NCBI RefSeq assembly: GCF_014174495.1
Contig: NZ_JACJHR010000061.1
Span: 1-55,689 of the forward strand
Reading direction: 5' to 3'
DNA: 55,689 nt
Origin: Amycolatopsis echigonensis
GTDB taxonomy: Bacteria; Actinomycetota; Actinomycetes; Mycobacteriales; Pseudonocardiaceae
Shown: positions 24,566 to 33,617 of the stretch, piece by piece
How the letters are laid out: each line of letters begins with the position of its first letter
Numbering within the stretch: the first letter of the stretch is position 1
Made by a program: the position numbers and the translations under genes
Notes under the pieces: generated by a model
What the model was told of the DNA's origin: nothing
Seen by the model: the letters and a program-made list of their open reading frames with translations, nothing else
Databases searched by the model: none

Positions 24566-26554
24566 ATGACTTCCACCCGGGTGAGCGACCTGGCAACGGC
24601 TTTCGACGGTGAGCCGGACACACTGGTGGGGATGTACCGGCGGATGCGGCTGATCCGGCAGTTCGAGGACCGCGCGTCCCGGCTGTACCGGAACAACGAG
24701 ATCCCCGGCTTCCTGCACCTGTCGATCGGGCAGGAGGCGTCGGCGGTCGGCGCCTGCTGGCCGCTGGACGACCGTGACGTGATCACCTCGACCCACCGCG
24801 GGCACGGGCACTGCATCGCCAAGGGGATCGACGTCGAGGGTATGTTCGCGGAGCTCATGGGCAAGGAGACCGGCACGTGCCGCGGGCGTGGCGGCTCGAT
24901 GCACATCGCCGATCCGCGGCGCGGGGTGTTCGGCGCCAACGGCATCGTCGCGGCCGGCGTGCCGATCGCGGTCGGTGCCGCGACCGCCGCCCAGCTGCGC
25001 GGTGACGGCGGCGTCGCCCTGGCGTTCTTCGGCGACGGCGCCGTGGCCCAGGGCATGTTCCACGAGGCCGCCAACCTGGCCTCGGTGTGGCAGCTGCCGG
25101 TGATCTTCTTCTGCGAGAACAACAAGTACGCCGAGTTCTCCCCGATCGCGACGCAGACGCGGGCTTCGCTCGCCGACCGCGCGCCCGGCTACGCGATGGA
25201 TTTCCATCAGGTCGACGGCAACGACGTCGTCGCCGTGGCCGACCTCGTCCGGCGCCTTGCCGGTGACCTGCGAGCGGGAGCCGGCCCGGTGATGGTCGAG
25301 GCCGAGACCTACCGGTGGCACGGTCACTACGAGGGCGACCCGCTGAAGTACCGGGACCCCGGCGAACTGGCCGAGTGGAAGGAACGCGATCCGCTGGTCC
25401 GGCTGGCCGCCCGGTTGCGGGAGCTGGGCGAGGACCCGGCGGTGGTCGACGCGGCCGTCGACGCCGAGATCGACGCCGCCGTGGAGAAGGCCCGCGCCGC
25501 CGCCCAGCCCGCCGAGGAGACGCTGCACCACTTCGTGGGTGTCCCGCGCGAACCGGTGCCCGAGCCGGCCGAAGCGACCGGCGAGGTCTTCCGGACGATG
25601 GATGCGGTCCACGACGCACTCGAGCACGAGCTGGAGACCGACGGCTCGGTGTTCCTGGCCGGGATCGACGTCGGCGCCGGTGGCAACGTGTTCGGCCTGA
25701 CCAGGGGCCTGGCCGGGAAGTTCCCGGGCCGGGTCCGCGACACGCCGATTTCGGAAAGCGCGATCATCGGCGCGGCCGTCGGCGCGGCCATGGCGGGGCT
25801 GCGCCCGGTCGTGGAGGTCATGTACTTCGACTTCATCGGCGTCTGCCTCGACCAGCTGATGAACCAGGCGGCCAAGCTGCGGTTCATGACCGGCGGCGCG
25901 GTCAGTCTGCCGATGGTGGTCCGCACCCAGTTCGGTGCCGGGAAGTCCTCGGGCAGCCAGCACTCGCAGAGCCTCGAGGCCCTGCTCGCGCACATCCCCG
26001 GCCTGACCGTCGTGATGCCCTCGACGCCGGCGGACACCTACGGGCTGCTGCGTGCCGCGATCCGCGACCCCAACCCGGTCGTGTTCATCGAGAACCGCCT
26101 GATGTACGGGCGCAAGGGCCCGCAGCCGCCGGCGTCGCACCTGATCCCGCTGGGCAAGGCCGCGATCCGCCGGGCCGGCACCGATGTCACGCTGGTCTCG
26201 TACTCGAAGCTGGTGCACGACTGCGCCGACGTCGCCGAGGAGCTGGCCGCCGAGGGCATCAGCGTCGAGCTCATCGACCTGCGGACGATCGCGCCGCTGG
26301 ACACCGAGACGGTGCTGCGCTCGCTCGCCAAGACCGGGCGGCTGGTCGTCGCGCACCAGGCGGTGGGCGAGTTCGGCGTCGGCGCGGAACTGGCCGCGGT
26401 GGCCGCCCGTGAGGGGTTCTGGACGCTGGACGCCCCGGTCATCCGGCTGGGCGCGGAGCGGACCCCGGCGCCGTACAGCCCGTCGCTGGAGCGCGTGTGG
26501 CTGCCCTCGAAGGACGCGATTGCCGCGGCGGTGCGGGAGGCTGCCGGCGCCTGA
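24566..26554 (+). CDS. Fused E1 alpha-beta of a 2-oxoacid/acetoin-type dehydrogenase
   Basis: This is a 662-residue thiamine diphosphate enzyme in which E1 alpha and E1 beta are joined in one chain. The alpha half has the TPP motif GDG (156-158) followed by N185-N186 in FFCENN. The beta half starts near residue 345 (VFRTMDAVHDAL) and includes DTPISESAIIGAAVGAAMAGL and SSGSQHSQSLEAL. Related two-gene enzymes decarboxylate branched 2-oxoacids or cleave acetoin. The ATG at 24566 follows AGGAG; an ATG at 24542 in frame has no such site. No E2 or E3 gene is in the window, so the acyl acceptor is unknown. The gene ends 12 bp from the convergent TetR gene. Confidence 0.82.
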   Translation: MTSTRVSDLATAFDGEPDTLVGMYRRMRLIRQFEDRASRLYRNNEIPGFLHLSIGQEASAVGACWPLDDRDVITSTHRGHGHCIAKGIDVEGMFAELMGKETGTCRGRGGSMHIADPRRGVFGANGIVAAGVPIAVGAATAAQLRGDGGVALAFFGDGAVAQGMFHEAANLASVWQLPVIFFCENNKYAEFSPIATQTRASLADRAPGYAMDFHQVDGNDVVAVADLVRRLAGDLRAGAGPVMVEAETYRWHGHYEGDPLKYRDPGELAEWKERDPLVRLAARLRELGEDPAVVDAAVDAEIDAAVEKARAAAQPAEETLHHFVGVPREPVPEPAEATGEVFRTMDAVHDALEHELETDGSVFLAGIDVGAGGNVFGLTRGLAGKFPGRVRDTPISESAIIGAAVGAAMAGLRPVVEVMYFDFIGVCLDQLMNQAAKLRFMTGGAVSLPMVVRTQFGAGKSSGSQHSQSLEALLAHIPGLTVVMPSTPADTYGLLRAAIRDPNPVVFIENRLMYGRKGPQPPASHLIPLGKAAIRRAGTDVTLVSYSKLVHDCADVAEELAAEGISVELIDLRTIAPLDTETVLRSLAKTGRLVVAHQAVGEFGVGAELAAVAAREGFWTLDAPVIRLGAERTPAPYSPSLERVWLPSKDAIAAAVREAAGA

Positions 26555-26566
26555 GCGGGCGTGGCC

Positions 26567-27226
26567 TCAGGCGGAGGAGCGGTCGCGGTAGTCCGCGAGC
26601 CGTTTCTCCAGCCCGGCCACGTCGTAGCCGCTGTTGCAGAACCCCGAGAAGAGTGTTGCGCAGTACTCGCGCGACAGGAACTCCGCGTCCCACTGGCCGT
26701 CACGATGCGCCCACTGGTAGGTGTGGTTGTGCAGGTTGAGGAACTGCAACATGGCCAGCCGGGGGTCGAGGCGGCGGAACGCCCCGGACTCCATCGCCTC
26801 GGCCAGCAGATCCAGCACGATCTTCTCGAACTCCCGGCGCTGCCGCAGCAGGCGGGCCCGGTTGGCGCCGCGCAGGTGCCGGTAGTCGTGCTCGTAGACC
26901 CAGATGTGGTCGAGCCGGGCGAGGATGTTCCCGAGCAACGTCTCCGACAGCAGCCGCAGGCGCAGCACCGGGTCCTCGTCGAGCGCGGCGATCTGCCGGG
27001 CCGCGGTCAGCAGCGGCCCCAGGACCCGGTCCTGGATCTCGACGAGCAGGTTCTCCTTCGAGCCGATGTAGTAGTACAGCGCGCCCTTGGCGAGGCCGGC
27101 GACCTGTCCCAGCTCCGCGATGCCGGTGGCGGCGTAGCCGTGTTTGGCGAACAGCGCGGCGGCCTGGTCGATGATCTCCTGGCGCTTGATCTCGTAGCCG
27201 GGCCCGTGCCCCGGTGGTCTCGGCAT
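26567..27226 (-). CDS. TetR-family regulator
   Basis: This is a 219-residue regulator. The HTH lies at residues 15-60 (IIDQAAALFAKHGYAATGI, LAKGALYYYIGSKENLL), and the helical ligand domain resembles regulators of acyl-CoA metabolism. It is 32 bp downstream of the enoyl-CoA hydratase gene on the same strand and so may be read from that promoter, which carries a candidate operator. A second candidate operator lies at 24483. It probably controls both flanking divergent promoters, with an acyl-CoA or ketone-derived ligand. Confidence 0.84.
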   Translation of the reverse strand: MPRPPGHGPGYEIKRQEIIDQAAALFAKHGYAATGIAELGQVAGLAKGALYYYIGSKENLLVEIQDRVLGPLLTAARQIAALDEDPVLRLRLLSETLLGNILARLDHIWVYEHDYRHLRGANRARLLRQRREFEKIVLDLLAEAMESGAFRRLDPRLAMLQFLNLHNHTYQWAHRDGQWDAEFLSREYCATLFSGFCNSGYDVAGLEKRLADYRDRSSA

Positions 27227-27258
27227 CGTTCCCCTCCGTCGGTGACAGGTTGTTCACT

Positions 27259-28035
27259 TTAGGCGGGATCACCGAACCTCGCCTTGCCCGGTCCGTGCTG
27301 CAGGAACGATGCCATGCCCGTGTCCCGGTCGGTCGTCGCGAACAGACCGGCGATCAACGAGCGCTCCAGCGCCAGCCCGCCCGCGATCGGCAGGTCGATC
27401 CCCTGGTCGACCGCCTCCTTGATGGCCTGGATCGCGAATCGGGGGCCGGCTGCGAGCTCGTGTGCGAAGCCGAGCGCTGCCTCGTAGGGATCCTCCGCGA
27501 GCCGGTCCACAATGCCCAGGTCCAGGGCTTCTTGCGCGGGTACCCGCCGCCCGGTCATCATCAGTTCCTTCGCCTTGCCTCGCCCGACCAGCCGGGTCAG
27601 GCGTTGCGTCCCGCCGGAGCCGGGGATGATCCCCAGCAGGACCTCGGGCAGCCCGAGGACGGCGTCTTCGGCGGCGATCCGGAAGTCGGCGGTGAGGGCG
27701 AGTTCCATCCCGCCGCCCAGCGCGTAGCCGGTGACGGCCGCGACGACCGGCACCGGCAGTTCGGCGAACCGCGTGAACGTCTGCTGCAACGCCCGGTTCC
27801 AGCCGGTGATGTCCTCGAAGCCGAATGCCGCGAGCTGCTTGATGTCCGCGCCCGCGGCGAAGCACCGTGGACCGCCGTAGAGCACCACGGCGTGGACTCC
27901 GGGATCGGCCTCGAGCGTGGCGGCCGCATCGGCCAGCGCGCGCTGCATCCCCGTGTCGAACGCGTTCAGTGGTGGCGCGTCCAGGCGGACGGTCGCCACG
28001 CGGTCCGCGATCTCCAGCTGTACCGGTGTCGTCAT
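27259..28035 (-). CDS. Enoyl-CoA hydratase/isomerase (crotonase family)
   Basis: This is a 258-residue crotonase-fold enzyme. Oxyanion-hole segments are CFAAGADIKQLAAF and YALGGGMELALTADFRIA. Catalytic glutamates match Glu in GMELAL and Glu in LGLPEVLLGIIPGSGGTQRL, so true hydratase activity is likely. The ATG at 28035 follows GGGGAG; the frame extends seven codons further upstream without a better site. It is divergent from the HyuA/HyuB operon. Confidence 0.84.
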   Translation of the reverse strand: MTTPVQLEIADRVATVRLDAPPLNAFDTGMQRALADAAATLEADPGVHAVVLYGGPRCFAAGADIKQLAAFGFEDITGWNRALQQTFTRFAELPVPVVAAVTGYALGGGMELALTADFRIAAEDAVLGLPEVLLGIIPGSGGTQRLTRLVGRGKAKELMMTGRRVPAQEALDLGIVDRLAEDPYEAALGFAHELAAGPRFAIQAIKEAVDQGIDLPIAGGLALERSLIAGLFATTDRDTGMASFLQHGPGKARFGDPA

Positions 28036-28110
28036 CGCCGAAGCTCCCCTTCTCACCCGGTCCGGGCTTGTCAGGCCGCAGCCGGAGACCTACAGTGCTC
28101 ACCATCACGG

Positions 28111-28136
28111 TTTCGTAGACCGATTGGTACACGAAA
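28111..28136. promoter_or_regulatory. TetR-type operator candidate, site 2
   Basis: The arms TTTCGT (28111-28116) and ACGAAA (28131-28136) enclose GACCGATTGGTAC. The core ACCGATTGGT recurs in reverse orientation at 24483-24492. The site lies between the enoyl-CoA hydratase and the small gene that opens the HyuA/HyuB operon, so one regulator could control both. Confidence 0.65.
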
Positions 28137-28171
28137 CTCGCCAGCGGCACAACACACCGGAGTGATGGCCC

Positions 28172-28438
28172 ATGGATGCAGTCGAAACACCCGTCCCGGA
28201 GGGACTCGCGGTCACCCGGGAGGAAGTCACGGCGGACGAGCTGGCGGCGCTGGGCGTCGACCTCGAACGCGATTTCCCGGGTTCTTCAGCGGCCGACTTC
28301 CGCCGCTACCCCGTGCTGACCGAAGGCGGCTGGTTCACCGTCGTCAAGCACCAGAAGACGCTCGAATCGGTGAGCCGTGAACGCGGGCCGCTGCTCGGCC
28401 CGATCGTGCTGACCTCGGACGGCCTCGACGTCTACTGA
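28172..28438 (+). CDS. Small protein preceding HyuA/HyuB, possible third subunit
   Basis: This is an 88-residue hydrophilic, acidic protein with no membrane segment or cysteine-rich motif. It contains LGVDLERDFPGSS, RRYPVLTEGGWFTVVKHQK and the end GPIVLTSDGLDVY. I do not recognise the family. The position, 28 bp before the HyuA-like gene and first in the operon, suggests a small subunit or assembly factor, since acetone and acetophenone carboxylases also combine HyuA/HyuB-like large subunits with a small one. GGAG lies 9 bp before the ATG. The codon pattern and the conserved-looking spacing support a real gene. Confidence 0.6.
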   Translation: MDAVETPVPEGLAVTREEVTADELAALGVDLERDFPGSSAADFRRYPVLTEGGWFTVVKHQKTLESVSRERGPLLGPIVLTSDGLDVY

Positions 28439-28466
28439 CCACCACTTGCGAAAGGCGGGAAGTTTC

Positions 28467-30497
28467 ATGATCGGAGTAGACGTCGGAGGCACGTTCACGG
28501 ACGTGGTGGCGATCGCGGACGGAGAGATCCGCACGGTCAAGGTGTCCACGGACGTGCGCACGACCGAACGCGGTGTGCTGCGCGGCGCCGAGGAAATCGG
28601 GGTCGCGGATTCCGCGGTCTTCAACCACGCGAGCACGCACGGCTTGAACGCGATCATCACGCGCCGGCTGCCGAAGATCGCGTTCCTGACCACGTTGGGA
28701 CACCGGGACATCCTCGACATCGGCCGCACGTGGCGACCGGTGGAGGGCCTGATGAACCCGTCGTGGCGCCGCTCCTACGGCGACGCGAACCAACCTCTGG
28801 TGCCGCGTTATCTGCGGCGCGGGATCCGGGAGCGCCTCACCGCCGACGGCGGCATCCTGATCCAGCTCGACGAAGACCACGCTCGCGAGGAACTGCGGAT
28901 CCTGCGTGGCTGCAACGTCGAAGGCGTCGCGATCTGCTTGATCAACGCCTACGTCAACAACCACCACGAAGAACGCCTGCGCCAGCTCGTGCACGAAGAG
29001 CTGGGCGACATCCCGGTCTCCATCTCCAGCGAAGTTTCCCCGCTGGCCAAGGAGTTCGCCCGCGCATCGACCACCGTGGTCGACGTGTTCATGCGGCTGA
29101 CCTACGACGAGTACACCCGCCGGCTCGACTCCGGTCTGCAGGAGCTGGGCTTCACCGGCGACCTCAACTTCGCCGACTGCGCCGCCCAGCTGGTGCGCTC
29201 CGACGTCGCGATGGAACACCCCTTCCGCATCGTCTTCGCCGGCCCCGCGGCCGGCACCGTGTCCAGCGCCCACTTCGGCAGCCTGATCGGCGCGGGCAAC
29301 CTGCTGTGCGCCGACGTGGGCGGAACTTCGTGCGACATCAGCATGGTCACCGAGGGGCGTCCGTTCGTGAACACGACGTTCGAGCTCGAGCACGACCTGA
29401 TCGTGAACGCGCTGTCGAACGAGATCTCGAGCATCGGCGCCGGCGGCGGCAGTCTCGTCACGATCAACGCGGCGGGCGAGCTGAAAGTGGGCCCGGGCAG
29501 CGCCGGTGCCGACCCCGGCCCGGCCTGCTACGGACTCGGCGGGACCCAGCCCACGACCACCGACACCTGCCTGCTGATGGGCATCATCGACCCGGACGGC
29601 TTCGCCGGTGGCCGGATGAAGCTGAACCCGGACCTGTCCCGGCAGGCCTTCGACGCGCTGGACTCCAAGCTGTCGTTCGACCAGCGGGTCAGCTACGCGT
29701 TCAACATCGGTATCAACAACATTGCCGAGGGTGTCGTCAACATCGCCATCCAGCACGGCGTCGACCCGCGCGACTACAGCCTCGTCGCGTTCGGCGCGGC
29801 CGGACCGATGCTGCTGCCCGCGGTGCTCGACCTGGTGCACGCGGCCGAGGTCATCGTGCCCCCGCACCCCGGTCTGTTCTCCGCCCTCGGCCTGGTCAGC
29901 TCGGACCTGGTCTACGCCGACAGCCGCAGCGCCTACACACTGCTCACCGCCGAGGCGGCCGAACAGGTCGACAAGGTCTACCACTCGATGGAGGAGCGGC
30001 TCCGCGAACGGCTGCAGGAGAAGGACCGCGGCAACGTCACCTTCGTCCGCAGCTTCGACGGCCGCCTCGCCGGCCAGACCTGGGAGACGCCGTTCGTCGG
30101 CGTGCCCGACGGCGAGATCGACGCCGACGCGATCGCGACGATGGTCGCCAACTTCCACGACGCCTACGCGGAACGCTCCGGCAACCGCTTCGAGGCGCTG
30201 CCCGTGCAGGGTGTCACCTACCGGGTCCAGGCGGTCGTGCGGGCCGACAAGGTCGAGTACCCGACGCTGCCCGAGCGCCCGGCCGGCGAGTCCGCCGAGC
30301 CGACCCGCACCCTGCCGATCCGCTACCTCACCGACGAGGTCCTCGACGCCGGTGAGTACCAGCGCAGCGACCTGCGGGCCGGTGACCGGGTCCCCGGCCC
30401 CGCGGTGATCCGCGAACCGCTGTCCACCACGTTCCTCGTCCCCGGTCAGGTCGCGACCGTCGGGGCCCACGGCGAGCTGCGCATCCGGAAGGCGTGA
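28467..30497 (+). CDS. HyuA-family subunit (hydantoinase A/oxoprolinase/ketone carboxylase)
   Basis: This is a 676-residue protein of the hydantoinase A family, with an actin-like ATPase fold. The N-terminal phosphate-binding motif is GVDVGGTFTDVV, and a second is CADVGGTSCDISMV. The metal- and substrate-site region GGGSLV and VGPGSAGADPGPACYG is well kept. These enzymes use ATP to activate an amide or a ketone enolate for hydrolysis or carboxylation. The ATG at 28467 follows AAAGGCGGGA. It pairs with the HyuB-like gene 3 bp downstream. Whether the complex is a hydantoinase or a carboxylase cannot be read from sequence alone. Confidence 0.84.
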   Translation: MIGVDVGGTFTDVVAIADGEIRTVKVSTDVRTTERGVLRGAEEIGVADSAVFNHASTHGLNAIITRRLPKIAFLTTLGHRDILDIGRTWRPVEGLMNPSWRRSYGDANQPLVPRYLRRGIRERLTADGGILIQLDEDHAREELRILRGCNVEGVAICLINAYVNNHHEERLRQLVHEELGDIPVSISSEVSPLAKEFARASTTVVDVFMRLTYDEYTRRLDSGLQELGFTGDLNFADCAAQLVRSDVAMEHPFRIVFAGPAAGTVSSAHFGSLIGAGNLLCADVGGTSCDISMVTEGRPFVNTTFELEHDLIVNALSNEISSIGAGGGSLVTINAAGELKVGPGSAGADPGPACYGLGGTQPTTTDTCLLMGIIDPDGFAGGRMKLNPDLSRQAFDALDSKLSFDQRVSYAFNIGINNIAEGVVNIAIQHGVDPRDYSLVAFGAAGPMLLPAVLDLVHAAEVIVPPHPGLFSALGLVSSDLVYADSRSAYTLLTAEAAEQVDKVYHSMEERLRERLQEKDRGNVTFVRSFDGRLAGQTWETPFVGVPDGEIDADAIATMVANFHDAYAERSGNRFEALPVQGVTYRVQAVVRADKVEYPTLPERPAGESAEPTRTLPIRYLTDEVLDAGEYQRSDLRAGDRVPGPAVIREPLSTTFLVPGQVATVGAHGELRIRKA

Positions 30498-30500
30498 ACC

Positions 30501-32429
30501 ATGACTTCTCTCAAGGACCTCGACGACGCCCAGTTCACCGAGCTCTACGGCTCCGACCGGTTCACCGCGTCGGTGCTGGCGAGCCGGATGCGGTACATCG
30601 TGCAGCACATGTGCACGGGCCTGCTGAACAACGCGTTCTCGCTCATCCTGCGCGACTGGTACGACTTCGCGGCCACGATCTCCGGCCCGCCGGAGCAGAA
30701 CTACCCGATGTCGTCGGTGAGCAACAGCCTCGCGATGTTCCTCGGCACCATGTCCGAAGCCGTGCGCAACACCATCGAGGAGTACGGCCCGGAGAACCTC
30801 AACCCGGGTGACGTGGTGATCTGCAACGATCCGTACCGCGCGGGCAACCACGTCAACGACGTCTGCTTCATCCGCCCCGTCTTCCACGAGGACAAGCTGA
30901 TCTCGTTCGTCACCCTGCGGGCCCACCAGCTCGACATGGGCGGCGTCGTGCCGGCCGGGTTCAGCGGTACGAAGCGCAATGTCTACGAGAACGGTCTCGT
31001 GATCGCGCCGACGCTGCTCTACCGCGACAACAAGCCGGTCAAGTCGGCGTTCAACCTGATCTTCGACAACGCCCGCTTCTGCGCGCTGCTGCTGCCGGAC
31101 ATCAAGACGATCTACCAGAACCTCCTGCTCGGCGAGCAGCTGATCCTGGAAAGCGTCGAGCGCTACGGCGTCGACGCCTACCTCGGCGCCGTCCGCTACG
31201 CCACCGACGTCTCGGCCGAGTCGATGCGGACCGCACTGGCCGGGCTGCCCGACGGCGTCTACGAGGCCGAGGAAGGCATCGACTGCGACGGGGTCGACGA
31301 CTCGATCGAGTACCGGATCCGCCTGAAGATCACCAAGGCCGCCGACCGGATGGAACTCGACTTCAGCGGCACCTCACCGCAGGCCCGCACCAGCATCAAC
31401 GCGGGCATCCTCGACACCAAGACCGCGGTCGGTGTCGCGCTGAAGTTCCTCGTCGACCCGGCCACGCCGTTCACTTCCGGGGCGTATCGGCCGATCGACA
31501 TCGTGCTGCCCGCCGGCACGTTCATCAGCGCCACGCCACCGGACGGCGCTGTGTTCCTGTACTGGGAGAGCACCGGCCCGGTGCTGCTGGCGGTGTTCCG
31601 CGCACTCGAGAAGGCGCTGGGCCGCAAGGCGGTCGGTGGCGACTACGGCTCGCTGAACATCCACAACGCCAACGGCGTGCTCGCCGACGGGACCCCGTGG
31701 GTCACCACCGCCCAGTGCGGTGGCGAGCACGGGCCGTGGGGCGCGACCGAGGCCGGAGACGCCGACAGTTACTCCGTCGTCTACCAGGCCAACAACCTCG
31801 ACCCGGCGACGGAAGCCATCGAGTCCGAGGTGCCCGCCGTCGTGCTGCGCAAGGAGTACGTGCCCGACAGCTCCGGCGCCGGGGAGAACCGTGGCGGCGC
31901 GGCCGTTCTCAAAGACACGCTGTACCTGACCGCGGCGGAGCACTGGTCGAGCCCGCTGCACACCAAGTCCGCCAGCGGCGTGGGCGTCTACGGCGGGCGG
32001 GCCGGTGCGCTCGGCGCGACGTGGGTGTTCGACCCGGACTACAAGAACGTGCCGAAGGACAAGGACCTCATCGGCACCGGCCCCGAGGTCTACGCCGGCT
32101 CGACGCCGGTGGCCGGGATGCTGGACCCGCGGACCAGGACGGTCGACCCCGGTGGTGAGTACTTCTACTTCGCCAGCACCCCGGTCTGGCACACCAAGCC
32201 GAACGCGGTGTTCCGCTACCTCACCAACGGTGGCGGCGGCTGGGGCTCACCGCTGCAGCGCAGCCCCGAGCGCGTCTGTCGCGACGTGCGCGACGAGTAC
32301 GTGACGATCGAAGGCGCCTACCGCGACTACGGCGTCGTCATCACCGGCGACCCGCACGGCGACCCCGAAGGCCTGAAGATCGATCACGACGCGACCGCCG
32401 AGCGCCGCGCCGAGATGGCCGCGAAGTAA
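30501..32429 (+). CDS. HyuB-family subunit (hydantoinase B/oxoprolinase/ketone carboxylase)
   Basis: This is a 642-residue hydantoinase B-family protein. Typical segments are NPGDVVICNDPYRAGNHVNDVCF, VTLRAHQLDMGGVVPAGFSG and the C-terminal FRYLTNGGGGWGSPLQRSPE. It should form a heteromer with the HyuA-like protein. The length is somewhat greater than many N-methylhydantoinase beta chains. It is followed after 10 bp by the CMD-family gene, which has its own AAGGAGGA site. Confidence 0.84.
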   Translation: MTSLKDLDDAQFTELYGSDRFTASVLASRMRYIVQHMCTGLLNNAFSLILRDWYDFAATISGPPEQNYPMSSVSNSLAMFLGTMSEAVRNTIEEYGPENLNPGDVVICNDPYRAGNHVNDVCFIRPVFHEDKLISFVTLRAHQLDMGGVVPAGFSGTKRNVYENGLVIAPTLLYRDNKPVKSAFNLIFDNARFCALLLPDIKTIYQNLLLGEQLILESVERYGVDAYLGAVRYATDVSAESMRTALAGLPDGVYEAEEGIDCDGVDDSIEYRIRLKITKAADRMELDFSGTSPQARTSINAGILDTKTAVGVALKFLVDPATPFTSGAYRPIDIVLPAGTFISATPPDGAVFLYWESTGPVLLAVFRALEKALGRKAVGGDYGSLNIHNANGVLADGTPWVTTAQCGGEHGPWGATEAGDADSYSVVYQANNLDPATEAIESEVPAVVLRKEYVPDSSGAGENRGGAAVLKDTLYLTAAEHWSSPLHTKSASGVGVYGGRAGALGATWVFDPDYKNVPKDKDLIGTGPEVYAGSTPVAGMLDPRTRTVDPGGEYFYFASTPVWHTKPNAVFRYLTNGGGGWGSPLQRSPERVCRDVRDEYVTIEGAYRDYGVVITGDPHGDPEGLKIDHDATAERRAEMAAK

Positions 32430-32439
32430 GGAGGATCGG

Positions 32440-32838
32440 GTGTCCGACAACGGAACAGATGTCGCCCGCCAGAACGCATTGCGCGACGCGTTCATCAAAG
32501 AGCGCGGCTATTGGAACCCCTTCTGGGAGGGGTTGCTGAGCCTCGATCCCGACTTCTTCGACGCCTACCGCGAGTTCTCGGCCGTGCCGTGGCGCAAGGG
32601 CGTTCTGGAACCGAAGATCAAGGAACTGATCTACACCGCGATCGACGCGTCCACGACCCACCTGTACGAGCCGGGGTTGCGCCAGCACATCCGCAACGCG
32701 CTCGGTTACGGCGCCACCAAGGAAGAGATCATGGAGGTGCTGGAACTGACGAGTGTGCTCGGCATCCACACCTGCACCCTCGGCGTGCCCGTGCTGATGG
32801 AGGAGCTGGCCGCTCACGAGCAGCAGAAGGCGACGTGA
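32440..32838 (+). CDS. Carboxymuconolactone decarboxylase (CMD)-family protein
   Basis: This is a 132-residue all-helical CMD/AhpD-like protein. The core is LEPKIKELIYTAIDASTTHL, HIRNALGYGATKEEIMEVLEL. The CxxC pair of AhpD peroxidases is absent, so a thiol redox role is unlikely and a decarboxylase, lactonase or structural role is more plausible. Downstream of a putative ketone carboxylase it may handle a beta-keto acid or act as an accessory subunit; this is inference. The GTG start overlaps the spacing of AAGGAGGA, and its stop overlaps the next GTG. Confidence 0.75.
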   Translation: MSDNGTDVARQNALRDAFIKERGYWNPFWEGLLSLDPDFFDAYREFSAVPWRKGVLEPKIKELIYTAIDASTTHLYEPGLRQHIRNALGYGATKEEIMEVLELTSVLGIHTCTLGVPVLMEELAAHEQQKAT

Positions 32839-33593
32839 CGCCCGGTGTTCTCGACCCGCGCGGCCCGGCCTCCCTGGCCGGGCAGCGTGCGGTCGTCACC
32901 GGGGCCGCGCGCGGGATCGGCAGCCGGGTTGCCGTCGAACTCGCCCTCGCCGGAGCCCACGTCACGGCGCTGGACCGGCACGACCCGGCCGGCACCGTCG
33001 CCGAAATCACCGAGCTCGGCGGCAGCGCGGCCGGCCTGCAGGCCGACATCACCGATCGCGAAGCCATCGCCACCGCGATGGCCGAGGCCGCCGGGCCACC
33101 GCGGCGGCTCGACGCGCTGGTGACCTGCGCCGCGGTCTACGGCGAGACCGTCGCGCTGGACGAGCTGTCCGAGTCCGAAGTGGACCTCGTGCTCGGCGTG
33201 AACATCAAGGGCACACTGTGGTGCATCAATGGTGCGCTGCCGTTCCTGCGAGGGCACGATTCGCGAGTGGTGTGCATCGGCTCGGTGGCGGGCAAAGTCG
33301 GGGGCGTGCTGGCCGGGCCGCACTACGTGGCCAGCAAGGGCGCCGTGCACGCGGTCGTGAAGTGGCTCGCCAAGACCGAAGCCGGCAACGGAATCCTGGC
33401 CAACGCCGTCGCCCCCGGCGTCGTCGACACCGAGATGATCCGCGGCAAGGGGTATTCCGACGACTACAACCCGCTGGGCCGGCTGGCCCGGCCCGAGGAG
33501 ATCGCCCGGGTGGCGGCCTTCCTCGCCTCGCCGGCGGCCAGTTACATGACCGGCGCGGTCGTGGACGTCAACGGTGGCTATGCGATGGGCTGA
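32835..33593 (+). CDS. Short-chain dehydrogenase/reductase
   Basis: This is a 252-residue classical SDR with TGAARGIGSR near residue 23, catalytic Ser in CIGSVAGK and YVASK. The usual NNAG motif is replaced by TCAAVYG. The GTG start overlaps the CMD gene stop as GTGA. With two further SDRs in this operon (33618 and 35905), it probably interconverts a secondary alcohol and a ketone in the pathway. Confidence 0.8.
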   Translation: MTPGVLDPRGPASLAGQRAVVTGAARGIGSRVAVELALAGAHVTALDRHDPAGTVAEITELGGSAAGLQADITDREAIATAMAEAAGPPRRLDALVTCAAVYGETVALDELSESEVDLVLGVNIKGTLWCINGALPFLRGHDSRVVCIGSVAGKVGGVLAGPHYVASKGAVHAVVKWLAKTEAGNGILANAVAPGVVDTEMIRGKGYSDDYNPLGRLARPEEIARVAAFLASPAASYMTGAVVDVNGGYAMG

Positions 33594-33617
33594 GGCCCGA
33601 AGAACAGGAGGTCTGCA

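Noticed and set aside
24455..26356. A 633-codon minus-strand open frame
   Set aside because: It is antisense to the fused E1 gene, which has full TPP-enzyme motifs; the opposite frame has only low-complexity sequence.
28344..30926. An 860-codon open frame on the minus strand
   Set aside because: It is antisense to the HyuA/HyuB genes, rich in Arg, Gly, Val and Asp in a repetitive way, matches no family, and is explained by high GC at the third codon position.
32440..32838. CMD-family protein as an AhpD alkylhydroperoxidase
   Set aside because: The CxxC motif needed for that activity is absent.
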